Assembly: GCA_027490225.1 (NCBI GenBank)
Contig: JAIXYK010000035.1
Span: 1-64,000, forward strand
From: Bacteroidota bacterium
GTDB lineage: Bacteria > Bacteroidota > Bacteroidia > M30B66
Direction of reading: 5' to 3'
Length of the DNA stretch: 64,000 nt
The notes under the pieces are model-generated. The model had not been told where the DNA came from, did not search any database, and worked only from the letters and a program-made list of their open reading frames with translations. Position 1 is the first letter of the stretch. Every line of letters starts with the position of its first letter. Below are positions 11,066 to 19,168 of this stretch, piece after piece. The translations under genes and the position numbers were made by a program.

Positions 11066-13609
11066 TTAGTAATCTGTTGTTTTGTTCCATTTAATACTGT
11101 AAAGCCTATCTTGATTTTGAATGGTAATAAAGTAGACGCCTGGTGCCATGCCAGAAGTTGTTAATTGAATGGTATTATTTGCTGAAGGAGTAGCTTGTTG
11201 TTGAACTAGTTGCCCCGCAATGCTGTAAATAGCAACTTTACTTTCGTCATGAAAATCTGGAAGGCCAGTTATAATTAGTAAGTTGTGGGTTTGAATAAGT
11301 TGAATGTTGCTATTGCTTAAGTCTTCAAAACCATTTTTAATAACATTTACCCCAACTGTTACTGTATCTGCACCACATCCATTACTTACTATAAGTGTGA
11401 CCGGCCAAATTTCATTGTATAAAAATTCGTAACTTGGATTCTGTTGACTGCTATTATCGATATTATTAAAAGTCCAGTTAAAATTTGCTCCTAAGCTGTT
11501 TGTTGAAGTATTTGTAAATTGGACTTCGTAGCCATTGCCTTGCAAATATGTAAAAGAAGCTATGGGAGTGTCTCCTCCAGACACAATAATTGTATCTGAA
11601 TTTAACGCACATCCATTTGGTGTAGAAACACTCAATGAGTATTCTCCTACAGCTGTAATAACTGCTTGCTCGGTGTTGCTTCCCACTCCAAACCAATTGT
11701 AGGTATTAAAACCTTGCGTAGCAGATAGTGTAATTTGTTCGCCATTACAAATATTAATGTTCTCATTTGGTATAATACTCAATTCGGGTAAAGAGTCAAC
11801 TTCAAATACAAAAGAACCTTGACCGGAACCGCTTCCGCAAGCCCCAGCCTCGACGGTGTAATAAACGGTATAAAAACCAGCTAAGGCCGTTTGAGGCGAA
11901 ATTTCACCAGTTTCTGAATTGACTAATATTCCTTCCGGAGGTTCCACGCTAAAAACACCTCCGGGTGTAAGGTTAGAATTTGCGGCTGGTAAAGTATTAC
12001 TGCCATTAACACAAATTGGCAGTTCATAAGAAAGGTCTGTAAATGTTTGTTGTCCATCATTTACAGTAATATAATCAACTATGCTTATAGTGTCCGAACC
12101 TGAGGAGCTAGTTACTCTTAAAGTAACTTCATAGGTGCCGGCAGCTCCAAAACACAAAGTAGGGTTGGGAAGAGTAGATGCAGCAACTTCTCCAAACACC
12201 CAATTGGTAACTGTAAATGGGCCTCCAGTGCTTGTATTGGTAAAATTTACACATTCTCCCACACAAATATTGGTTTGGTCGGCGGTAAAAGAAGCTACAG
12301 GCGGTGTAACCAAAGAACCACAATATTGATATTCAGAAGCAAAAGCAGAGGTTCCATCATTTACATTTGTTGCCGTAGCTGTAAGAAAAACAGGACAAGG
12401 CAATGCAAAAGAAGCAAGGTTAAAATTCCAAGTGCCCGCTGCTGTTGCTGAAGCTGTTGTAATGTAAGTTTCTCCTTTGGGGTTTCCATATACATTATTA
12501 CACATGCTCGCCACATAAATATCTACAGATGAAAGAGGAGGTGCCGTTCCTGAAATAGTTGTTCCTGTTGTATTATTTATTGTAGGAGTAGCAATTCCAT
12601 TATTTCCCAGGCTTCCTGTGTTGCCCGCCAAAAAAATACCATTTCCAAAACCACAACTTAGGTTGTTTCCTCGTATTTGGTTTCCGTCAGCAGCAGATTC
12701 GTTTACTCCAATTACTAAATTCCCATATCCATTTCCACCAAATCCATTGGTGGCATTTTGCATATCGTTGGCTTGTCCTGGTAGAACTCCTCCTATAAAA
12801 TTGTTATCTGAATTACCATCTATCCAAAACGCATGAGTATAAAATTCTATACCTACTCCGCCTATTCTATTACCATGAATAACGTTATTAGAACTTCCTC
12901 CGCTGGCTGTTCCAAAATATTGGCCTATATTAAAAGCCCTTCCGGTTCCCCCACCAATTAGGTTTCCTTGACCAGTAGCAGTTCCTCCTATGGTATTGTT
13001 ATTGGCCCCGTTTATTAAATCTATACCATTGTTTGTGTTTGCACCAGTGTCGTAATAGCCTGCAGTTCCCGCTACATTACATCCTATGTAATTATTTTGA
13101 ATAAATCCATTATCTGCGCCGTCTATACTAATCTGAGTGTTGGTGCATCTATTTATAAAATTACGTTTATTAGGAGCTCCTATTTTAAAACCGACAGATG
13201 TACCACTAACTAATATTCCATTTATAAATCCATAAATCTGAAAACCATAAATTTCAACGTTGGCTGTATTGTTTATTTGCAAACCCGCGTTTAAGCTTCC
13301 ACCAGTGGTAAGGTTTACCCCTACTCCATTAGCTGTATTGCCAGCTGCAGTTGTTGCGTCAATTACCATAGTTCTTGAGATAACTGGCAAGGCGCCTGTT
13401 AATGTAATTGTACTTCCGCTTGCAATGCTAAAGTTAATTAGGTGCGGTGTGTTTGCATCGGCATTTGCATCTGTTATAGCTTGACGCAATGAGCCGGCGC
13501 CAGTATTTAAATTATTAGATACTGTAAATGTTGTTGCAAAAACCTGATTGCTATAAATACAAATTAAAAAAACAGAACTGCAAAAAACTTTTTTAATTAA
13601 AGAATACAT
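11066..13609 (-). CDS. Secreted beta-helix protein with PKD domains and T9SS sorting domain
   Basis: 847 residues and the first gene of the three-paralogue string. The signal peptide ends near NQVFA. The beta-helix (about residues 28-340) begins with GAGSLRQAITDAN and carries PNKRNFINR and GQGNLIGGGTG, also found in both downstream paralogues. Ig-like (about 345-430) and PKD-like domains (ASFTADQTNICVGE; later ASFTYLQGNGYE) follow, and the end is a T9SS type A sorting domain (MAPGVYFITIQNQ). Likely an outer-surface or released protein. The 29-bp gap to the next gene implies co-transcription. No catalytic residues are evident. Confidence 0.85.
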   Translation of the reverse strand: MYSLIKKVFCSSVFLICIYSNQVFATTFTVSNNLNTGAGSLRQAITDANADANTPHLINFSIASGSTITLTGALPVISRTMVIDATTAAGNTANGVGVNLTTGGSLNAGLQINNTANVEIYGFQIYGFINGILVSGTSVGFKIGAPNKRNFINRCTNTQISIDGADNGFIQNNYIGCNVAGTAGYYDTGANTNNGIDLINGANNNTIGGTATGQGNLIGGGTGRAFNIGQYFGTASGGSSNNVIHGNRIGGVGIEFYTHAFWIDGNSDNNFIGGVLPGQANDMQNATNGFGGNGYGNLVIGVNESAADGNQIRGNNLSCGFGNGIFLAGNTGSLGNNGIATPTINNTTGTTISGTAPPLSSVDIYVASMCNNVYGNPKGETYITTASATAAGTWNFNLASFALPCPVFLTATATNVNDGTSAFASEYQYCGSLVTPPVASFTADQTNICVGECVNFTNTSTGGPFTVTNWVFGEVAASTLPNPTLCFGAAGTYEVTLRVTSSSGSDTISIVDYITVNDGQQTFTDLSYELPICVNGSNTLPAANSNLTPGGVFSVEPPEGILVNSETGEISPQTALAGFYTVYYTVEAGACGSGSGQGSFVFEVDSLPELSIIPNENINICNGEQITLSATQGFNTYNWFGVGSNTEQAVITAVGEYSLSVSTPNGCALNSDTIIVSGGDTPIASFTYLQGNGYEVQFTNTSTNSLGANFNWTFNNIDNSSQQNPSYEFLYNEIWPVTLIVSNGCGADTVTVGVNVIKNGFEDLSNSNIQLIQTHNLLIITGLPDFHDESKVAIYSIAGQLVQQQATPSANNTIQLTTSGMAPGVYFITIQNQDRLYSIKWNKTTDY

Positions 13610-13673
13610 AACGTAAGCACAATGAATGTTTACGTAATTTTAAAATTTAATTAATATAGTTTCAGGGAGACTT

Positions 13674-13733
13674 TGTGAAACAGTACTCTAGGTGTATGAA
13701 ATTACCTTTTGGGCTTGTGAAATTATTCTAGGT
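13674..13733. repeat. Pair of imperfect direct repeats upstream of the beta-helix operon
   Basis: In the 157-bp gap between the TPR gene and the beta-helix operon, TGTGAAACAGTACTCTAGGT (13674-13693) is followed by TGTGAAATTATTCTAGGT (13716-13733), 42 bp between starts. This could be a paired operator or chance similarity. I found no consensus Bacteroidetes promoter here. A weak hairpin of AAGAG/CTCTT arms close to 13740 may terminate the TPR gene. Confidence 0.4.
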
Positions 13734-13766
13734 TAAAGAAGAGTCTACTCTTTATTTGATTGGATT

Positions 13767-15623
13767 CTACTGCACCGCATCACCTCGCAAGGTTCTAAAT
13801 CTTTTTCTGGCTTCAACAACATACAAAGAGCCTGGAAAATCGGTCATTAATTCCTTATATAAATCCATTGCTTTAGTTGGATTGTTAAGCTGTTGCTCCG
13901 TAATGGTTGCCAACATAAACAATGCATTATCGGCCAATATATCGCTGCGGTGTTTAGTAAGAATAGCATCCAGAAAAGTTACTGCTTCTGTGAATTTGCC
14001 TTGTTTAATAACCACTTTGGCTTTTCTATACAAAATATCATCTGCCAAAGTATTTTCTGGGAAGCTGGCATTTAAAGAATCTAATGTTGCTAAAGCGGCA
14101 GCGGCTTTGTTCTGATACAACCACAAATCGGCTCTCGAAAACATGCGCAGGGCTTCACCAGTAGTATCAAAAGCTGTGTTGTCGCCAATTAGTAAAGAAA
14201 GTTCAAGTGCATCGTTGGCAATTAATTTCGTAGTAGCCGCTTTTAAAACGTCCAGCTGTGCTTTTGCCCAATCAAATTCGCCTTTGTAATAAGCCAGTTT
14301 TGCATTTCTAAATTTTGCTTCCTGACCTAATGTGTCATTTTTCATTGCCTTTTCTACTTGAGAGTAAGTCAATGTAGATTCCCAAACATCGCCATTCAAC
14401 AATTGAATATCGGCCACTTCTAACTTCACTTCATTTAAAGGTCTCAGACTTAATCCAGCATTGGGCTGAATAAATGTTTCTAATAAAACCAAAGCGGTAT
14501 CAGTTTCATTTTTATAAAATGCTTTTAAATGAGCCAATCTTATTGCCAAAGATGCCGATTGGTCATTGCTACCCATCTCTTTTAAAGTATTGCTCATCAA
14601 CTTCTCTAAAGCATTTAATTGTTCTGGAGAATAGGTGGTGGCATTTATCAATCTTTTATAGCTCGCCATTGACAGTTCTCTTTTGGCAAATAGCTGCAAT
14701 TCACTTTGTGGGCCTTTATCAATAACATATTGATATGCTTTTTGCCCTGTTTCAAACTGCTCATTGCTCATGCATGTGCGGGCCAGCTCCATCACACGTT
14801 TTCCATTTTCTTTGAGTCGTTTATCGAGCGCCTTGGTTTGATTTAATGCAGATTCAAAATCCTTTTTTTGCACAAAAAACCAGATAAGCAAATCGGAATA
14901 AATCAAATTATCAGGATTTTTTTGAATCTGTTTTAACAAATGCTCTCTGATTATTTCTGATTTAGACCCAGTTTCGTCTTCCTGCATCATGTCTTGCAAA
15001 GACTGCTGGATGGGTTCCATGTAATTGTAACCTTGCACGGCAATTAAATCCGTGTACTCATTGAGCAATTTTTCTGTTTCCCCTTTCTTAGCGTACAAAG
15101 AAGCCAGTTCAATGTTGAAATTATATGCCCGTGGTGCCGCCTCACGTGCATCTATATATGTTTTGATGGCTAAATCGGTTTGCTTTCTGTTTTCATAAGC
15201 GGTTGCCAATTCCATTACTTGCTTATCATCGAAAGGATCGAGATTTTTAAGTCCTTTTTCGTATTGTTTCTTCGCCTTATCGGCTTCTCCACTTGCTTGA
15301 TAAGCATAAGCCAAATCAATCACGTAGGTAAGTTGGCGAGGATATCTTTTAATCTGCTTATTAATGAGTTTCTCAGCTTGTTTAATGTCTTTCAGGTTGA
15401 GATAACAGTTTACAAGTTGACTGTAATAAAAATTAACGGGAGCGTCGGTATACAACTTTTCGTATAACTCTGCAGCCTTTGCCCATTCGCTGTTTTGATA
15501 AAACTGACCTGCTAGTTGCTCTTCTGTAGAAGGTTGCTTTTCACCCGGATTCATTTCTTCCGGCTGGGCACTCATTTGTACTGAGAAAAGTATAATAAAT
15601 AGAAACTGCAATAGATGCTTCAT
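13767..15623 (-). CDS. Secreted tetratricopeptide-repeat protein
   Basis: 618 residues starting at MKHLLQFLFIILF (ATG at 15623). A longer frame starts at 15662 but adds 13 residues before an otherwise good signal peptide ending in SAQ. The mature part is almost entirely helical TPR/Sel1-like repeats, for example EWAKAAELYEKLY and GEADKAKKQYEKG. Such proteins act as periplasmic or outer-membrane scaffolds; no enzymatic motif is visible. It stands alone between the beta-helix operon and the plug-domain gene. Confidence 0.85.
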   Translation of the reverse strand: MKHLLQFLFIILFSVQMSAQPEEMNPGEKQPSTEEQLAGQFYQNSEWAKAAELYEKLYTDAPVNFYYSQLVNCYLNLKDIKQAEKLINKQIKRYPRQLTYVIDLAYAYQASGEADKAKKQYEKGLKNLDPFDDKQVMELATAYENRKQTDLAIKTYIDAREAAPRAYNFNIELASLYAKKGETEKLLNEYTDLIAVQGYNYMEPIQQSLQDMMQEDETGSKSEIIREHLLKQIQKNPDNLIYSDLLIWFFVQKKDFESALNQTKALDKRLKENGKRVMELARTCMSNEQFETGQKAYQYVIDKGPQSELQLFAKRELSMASYKRLINATTYSPEQLNALEKLMSNTLKEMGSNDQSASLAIRLAHLKAFYKNETDTALVLLETFIQPNAGLSLRPLNEVKLEVADIQLLNGDVWESTLTYSQVEKAMKNDTLGQEAKFRNAKLAYYKGEFDWAKAQLDVLKAATTKLIANDALELSLLIGDNTAFDTTGEALRMFSRADLWLYQNKAAAALATLDSLNASFPENTLADDILYRKAKVVIKQGKFTEAVTFLDAILTKHRSDILADNALFMLATITEQQLNNPTKAMDLYKELMTDFPGSLYVVEARKRFRTLRGDAVQ

Positions 15624-15687
15624 AGCGCGAAGGTACAACACCAAAAAGAAATATAAACGCAAGGTTTTACATTCTGTTTCATTTCAC

Positions 15688-15724
15688 AAAAAAAGGGCAG
15701 CTTAATTTCTCAAGCTACCCCTTT
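15688..15724 (-). terminator. Rho-independent terminator after the plug-domain gene
   Basis: Arms 15712-15720 and 15695-15703 pair over nine positions (one G-U on the minus strand), with an 8-nt loop. On the minus strand the stem is followed by a run of seven T (15694-15688). Confidence 0.8.
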
Positions 15725-15751
15725 TCAATCCCCAAACCAACCTAAATTATT

Positions 15752-16438
15752 CTAATAACTTTTTGTATTTATTATCACAACACCACTTGTTGTATCTCCA
15801 TATTGCGCAGGCAATCCACCTGTTATTACTACCACTTCTTCTATTCCGGCATTCGGAATTTGAGGGTCTCCAATTATTTTTACACCGTCAATTATAAACA
15901 GGGAAGCTCCTGAGCGCGACCCGCGAATGTTTATTTCTCCATTACTTTCATTCTGATACACTCCGGGTGTGCTGTTTACCATTGCGCCAATTGCGCCTCT
16001 ATCTCCAGCATTTAAAAGAATATCTCCAGAAGTTATCACATCTACCGAGCTTCCACCGTGTCTGCCCCATAGCTCATCTATTGTAGGGTTGTAAAATATT
16101 TCAACAATTTTCCCTGTTGGAATTCCTAATAAGCAATTCAATTTTGTAACATCTCCTGACGAGACTTTCACATTTTTTATATCTGTTTGACTGTAACCCG
16201 TTCTGCTAAAGCTAACTGTGTAAGTGCCTGGAGGAATTGGTTTTATGAGAAACTCTCCATTTTCGTTTGCCACAGCTCCCAATGTATTGGTGCCCGATTG
16301 AATTTTCACAATTGCATAAGGAATGGTTTCTCCGTTTAAAGAGTCACTTACAACTCCCGAAATAGCACCAACTCCCGATTGGGCAATGCCCGTTAAATGA
16401 ATTATTATTCCTATAATTCCTGAAATGATTGTTTTCAT
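15752..16438 (-). CDS. Plug-only TonB-receptor-like protein with carboxypeptidase-regulatory domain
   Basis: 228 residues: a signal peptide (ending near GIAQ), a carboxypeptidase-regulatory-like beta-sandwich (about 25-105; ISGVVSDSLNGETIPYA), then a TonB receptor plug domain (about 110-226) with STPGVYQNESNG, INIRGSRSG, FIIDGVKI and GGLPAQYGDTTSGVV. It stops exactly where the 22-strand barrel would begin. The stop is followed by a strong terminator, so the short form looks like the intended product and not a window artefact. The family is normally 700-1100 residues. It could be a free-standing plug partner or a decayed receptor. It has its own consensus promoter at 16455-16486. Confidence 0.8.
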   Translation of the reverse strand: MKTIISGIIGIIIHLTGIAQSGVGAISGVVSDSLNGETIPYAIVKIQSGTNTLGAVANENGEFLIKPIPPGTYTVSFSRTGYSQTDIKNVKVSSGDVTKLNCLLGIPTGKIVEIFYNPTIDELWGRHGGSSVDVITSGDILLNAGDRGAIGAMVNSTPGVYQNESNGEINIRGSRSGASLFIIDGVKIIGDPQIPNAGIEEVVVITGGLPAQYGDTTSGVVIINTKSY

Positions 16439-16454
16439 AGTTTTTAGTTTATCT

Positions 16455-16486
16455 CAAAATTACATTGATTATGAAAACGTTACAAA
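16455..16486 (-). promoter_or_regulatory. Bacteroidetes-type promoter for the plug-domain gene
   Basis: On the minus strand TTTG (16486-16483) is followed after 20 nt by TAATTTTG (16462-16455), matching TTTG-N19-TAnnTTTG. The predicted leader before the ATG at 16438 is only about 10 nt. Confidence 0.6.
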
Positions 16487-16557
16487 AACATATTTTGGTA
16501 TCTGTCGCGGGTTTTTGCGGGTTTTCAACAATTTTTAAAATAAAATGTGCAAAACCT

Positions 16558-16588
16558 TTTGGAGATTAAATTCAAATCACTACTTTTG
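16558..16588 (+). promoter_or_regulatory. Consensus Bacteroidetes promoter for rplU-rpmA
   Basis: TTTG (16558-16561), 19 nt, then TACTTTTG (16581-16588): a full match to the primary-sigma consensus of Bacteroidota. It gives a leader of about 35 nt before rplU and is divergent from the plug-gene promoter. Confidence 0.8.
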
Positions 16589-16628
16589 CGACCCTTTTAA
16601 GTAAAAGGAATTAATCTCACTATAAACT

Positions 16629-16940
16629 ATGTACGCAATTGTAGATATCGCCGGTCAGCAGTTCAAAGTGGAGAAAGACATAAAACTTTACGTTCACCGT
16701 CTTGCTAGTAAAGAAGGTGATTCGTTAACATTCGACCAAGTATTATTGGTAGATGATAATGGTAAAGTAAAAGTTGGAGCTCCCACCGTTAGCGGTGCAT
16801 CCGTTAAAGCCAAGGTGCTAAGTCACCTCCAAGGCGACAAGGTAATCGTTTTCAAGAAGAAACGCCGCAAGGGCTATCAGAAATCAAATGGTCACCGCCA
16901 ACAACTTTCACAAATTTTAATCGAGGGCATTAACGCTTAA
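16629..16940 (+). CDS. rplU: 50S ribosomal protein L21
   Basis: 103 residues, the normal length for bacterial L21. It begins MYAIVDIAGQQFKVEKD and ends with the conserved basic C-terminal region (FKKKRRKGYQKSNGHRQ) that contacts 23S rRNA. It is a structural component of the large subunit. rpmA follows after 14 bp, the usual bacterial L21-L27 pairing, and both are driven by the consensus promoter at 16558. Confidence 0.97.
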   Translation: MYAIVDIAGQQFKVEKDIKLYVHRLASKEGDSLTFDQVLLVDDNGKVKVGAPTVSGASVKAKVLSHLQGDKVIVFKKKRRKGYQKSNGHRQQLSQILIEGINA

Positions 16941-16954
16941 ATTTTTAAACGAAC

Positions 16955-17224
16955 ATGGCACACAAGAAAGGGGCCGGTAGCTCCAAAAACGGTCGCGAGT
17001 CGCACAGTAAACGCTTAGGTGTAAAAATCTTTGGTAATCAATTAGCCATTGCAGGAAACATCATCGTTCGCCAAAGAGGAACTCGTCACCATCCGGGACT
17101 TAATGTCGGGATTGGTAAAGATCATACCTTATTTGCATTAGTAGATGGTACAGTTACTTTTAAGAAAAAAGGCGATAACCGCTCTTTTGTTTCTGTAACA
17201 CCATTCGAAGATACAACAGCTTAG
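16955..17224 (+). CDS. rpmA: 50S ribosomal protein L27
   Basis: 89 residues. It begins [16 protein letters not shown] with the flexible N-terminal tail known to approach the peptidyl-transferase centre, followed by [25 protein letters not shown]. There is no Firmicutes-type N-terminal extension needing cleavage. It is the second gene of the rplU-rpmA operon, ended by the terminator at 17246-17280. Confidence 0.97.
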   Translation: MAHKKGAGSSKNGRESHSKRLGVKIFGNQLAIAGNIIVRQRGTRHHPGLNVGIGKDHTLFALVDGTVTFKKKGDNRSFVSVTPFEDTTA

Positions 17225-17245
17225 AATTTAGTAAAACTCATTTCA

Positions 17246-17280
17246 AAAGGCTTGTAATTTAATTATTACAAGCCTTTTTT
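17246..17280 (+). terminator. Rho-independent terminator after rpmA
   Basis: A 13-bp perfect stem (17246-17258 with 17265-17277; AAAGGCTTGTAAT) and a 6-nt loop, with a terminal T-run to 17280. Confidence 0.9.
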
Positions 17281-17281
17281 G

Positions 17282-17413
17282 TTGGGCGTTCCGGCCTGTA
17301 TTACTTTGTTGTTTAATTTACATACCGTTGCCGGCCGTCGCGTTTTCCTCAGTAGTTTTTGTTTCGCTGTGCTTCACAAAAAGCTACTTTGCTCCAACCG
17401 CTAACGCGAGGCG
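17282..17413 (+). repeat. TTGGGCG intergenic structured element, copy 1
   Basis: It opens TTGGGCGTTCCGG directly after the rpmA terminator and closes CTAACGCGAGGCG. Inside are a CCGGC/GCCGG pairing (17291-17295 with 17330-17334) and a bulged central hairpin, GTAGTTTTTGT (17352-17362) with ACAAAAAGCTAC (17376-17387). The same architecture recurs at 43936, 50240 and 56473, and a short form lies at 20639 (minus). The rest of the gap up to 17518 shows nothing recognisable. Confidence 0.7.
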
Positions 17414-17518
17414 TTTTCATAATTAGATGTACAGAAAGCTAAATCCTGATTTTAATAAAAATCACTAATATTACCATCAAAGAAAATTAGTTCAACCATC
17501 AGTTTAACAACTAACTTT

Positions 17519-18562
17519 ATGAAATTAATAAGAAACATTGTCTGTGTTTTATCGATACTAACGTGTCATATCACAACAGCTCAGCGGGAGTTCAACCTAT
17601 GCGACTCTACATTCTACACTTTAAATGCAGACACAACGGTAATTGCAGGTAAAAGACAATTATATATTTCTACCGGTTTAGATGTTTCTCCACTTTACGA
17701 TTTTACAAGCCCAGACACCAATGAGTATATTCGCGACTTCGATATCATTAAGCCCAACCTTTGGTACACTGTTGTTGGAATCAGATACATCGGAGGCCCA
17801 ACAAGTTTATACAAAAGTACAAATCAAGGACAATCCTGGGCTTTAGATACAAATCATTACAATGCCAGTAACGTCCAGTTTTTATCTCCTTCATTTTTAC
17901 AATCTATTAACAATGTTCAACATTTGGGTGGCGATACAATCGTCATGTTTATGGATTATTACATTTCGGGTATAATATATTCTACAGACGCAGGCGCTAC
18001 ATGGACCAAGTGGTTTGACAATTTGATAACTCATTACCAGGGAATGCTGGAATGCGATAATAAATACTACATTTTCGGTTACGAAGGTGATGCATTTCGT
18101 CCCTGGATGTTTGGTTTTGACAAATCCTTATTGTTCACCACAGATTCAGCAGGGGCCTGGAATTCATTTTCTAATATGTCCAACCATCCAAGGTGCTCTA
18201 CTTCTAATGATACTATAAATTGTATTTATGCCTCTAACAACCTTACTCGATGCGCTACTTACAACTATTTTAAATCATTTATTGACAGCATTTGCACACC
18301 TCTTGTCGTGTCTAATTTAGAGAAAGAAATCTTCCAAATCTACCCCAATCCTACAGAACAGTTTTTGACTATAAAAACACCTTCATCTGAGCCTTCTAGA
18401 ATAACTATTTACAATGCTATTGGTGAAATAGCTACCAATTATGCTGTAAATAAAATTGGTGAGGAAATTAACATAGATGTTTCAAATCAGCCAAGTGGCA
18501 TTTACTTTATTAGAATTGAATACAAAAAAAGCTTGCATAATTTTAAGTATGTAAAAAAGTAA
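17519..18562 (+). CDS. Secreted Asp-box (BNR-like) protein with T9SS sorting domain
   Basis: 347 residues. Signal peptide ends near ITTAQ. The middle carries two sialidase-type Asp-box motifs, STNQGQSWALD and STDAGATWTKW, typical of beta-propeller strands in BNR/photosynthesis-system-II-assembly-like repeats; there are too few for a full propeller, so the fold is uncertain. The C-terminal ~75 residues form a T9SS type A sorting domain (IYPNPTEQFLTIK, QPSGIYFIRIEY). A sialidase activity is not supported: the catalytic arginine triad is not recognisable. Function unknown. Confidence 0.8.
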   Translation: MKLIRNIVCVLSILTCHITTAQREFNLCDSTFYTLNADTTVIAGKRQLYISTGLDVSPLYDFTSPDTNEYIRDFDIIKPNLWYTVVGIRYIGGPTSLYKSTNQGQSWALDTNHYNASNVQFLSPSFLQSINNVQHLGGDTIVMFMDYYISGIIYSTDAGATWTKWFDNLITHYQGMLECDNKYYIFGYEGDAFRPWMFGFDKSLLFTTDSAGAWNSFSNMSNHPRCSTSNDTINCIYASNNLTRCATYNYFKSFIDSICTPLVVSNLEKEIFQIYPNPTEQFLTIKTPSSEPSRITIYNAIGEIATNYAVNKIGEEINIDVSNQPSGIYFIRIEYKKSLHNFKYVKK

Positions 18563-19162
18563 TATTAACCCGATAAGAGTTAAGAACAATTAGAGGGAAA
18601 TATGCTCAAAACGTTTACATAGTAAAAGCAAAACGCTTAGAAATAAGAACATTCTTCGCCGCCGATGGGAATTATTTAATAATATTTCTCGGTTTTAATA
18701 GGGTCATATTATGATTATTTTTGATTTCTTTCCAAGAATTCATGTATTGACGCATTCTGGAAGAGCGATTTTTGCAAAATCAATTACAAAATAAAGAAGA
18801 CAGCGAAGCCATTGTTTTGTTTTGTAATAGGCACGAAAGTTTGACATAGCTCAAACGCTGAGTAAAAGTCGTGAATTTTCAAAGTCATATACCGTGCAAT
18901 TTCAAAATTAGGTGTATATTTTCTTAGAAAATACAATGCTTATGGAGCGAATTAAAAATAAGAAATTTAATAACTCGACTTAAACCCTACCAATGTTTTT
19001 TAGCCCCTGATTCTATTGTCAAGATTCTCATTAAAATTGCGTTAGTTGCGTTACCTGAACCTAAATCACCTTGGTCTCATTTTGAGAGGACAGAGGTCCG
19101 CGGATGCTTGTTTGTAAATAATTTTCAAGACGAGTCGCCCTTTCCCCTTTATACTTTCCCCT
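18563..19162. other. 600-bp gap without a recognisable gene
   Basis: All reading frames are broken by stops. I saw no tRNA-like cloverleaf and no transposase end. There is one small hairpin (TATTTTC at 18917-18923 with GAAAATA at 18927-18933). Base composition resembles intergenic DNA; it may be decayed coding or insertion sequence, but nothing identifies it. Confidence 0.5.
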
Positions 19163-19168
19163 TTATAC
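19141..19168. repeat. Two tandem 14-bp units across a stop codon
   Basis: TTTCCCCTTTATAC is repeated exactly at 19141-19154 and 19155-19168. The second unit contains the stop codon (19163-19165) of the adjacent minus-strand gene, and the first unit brings a second copy of the same stop context. Confidence 0.7.

Noticed and set aside
9232-13484. Plus-strand and alternate minus frames inside the two T9SS beta-helix genes
   Set aside because: Fully contained in genes with signal peptides and sorting domains; no homology of their own.
17519-18562. Sialidase annotation for the Asp-box protein
   Set aside because: Only two Asp boxes and no catalytic Arg triad or Tyr/Glu pair could be found.
18711-18790. 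Possible transposase remnant in the 600-bp gap
   Set aside because: A short translation (MIIFDFFPRIHVLTHSGR) looked vaguely transposase-like, but it is broken by stops and has no terminal inverted repeats or DDE context.
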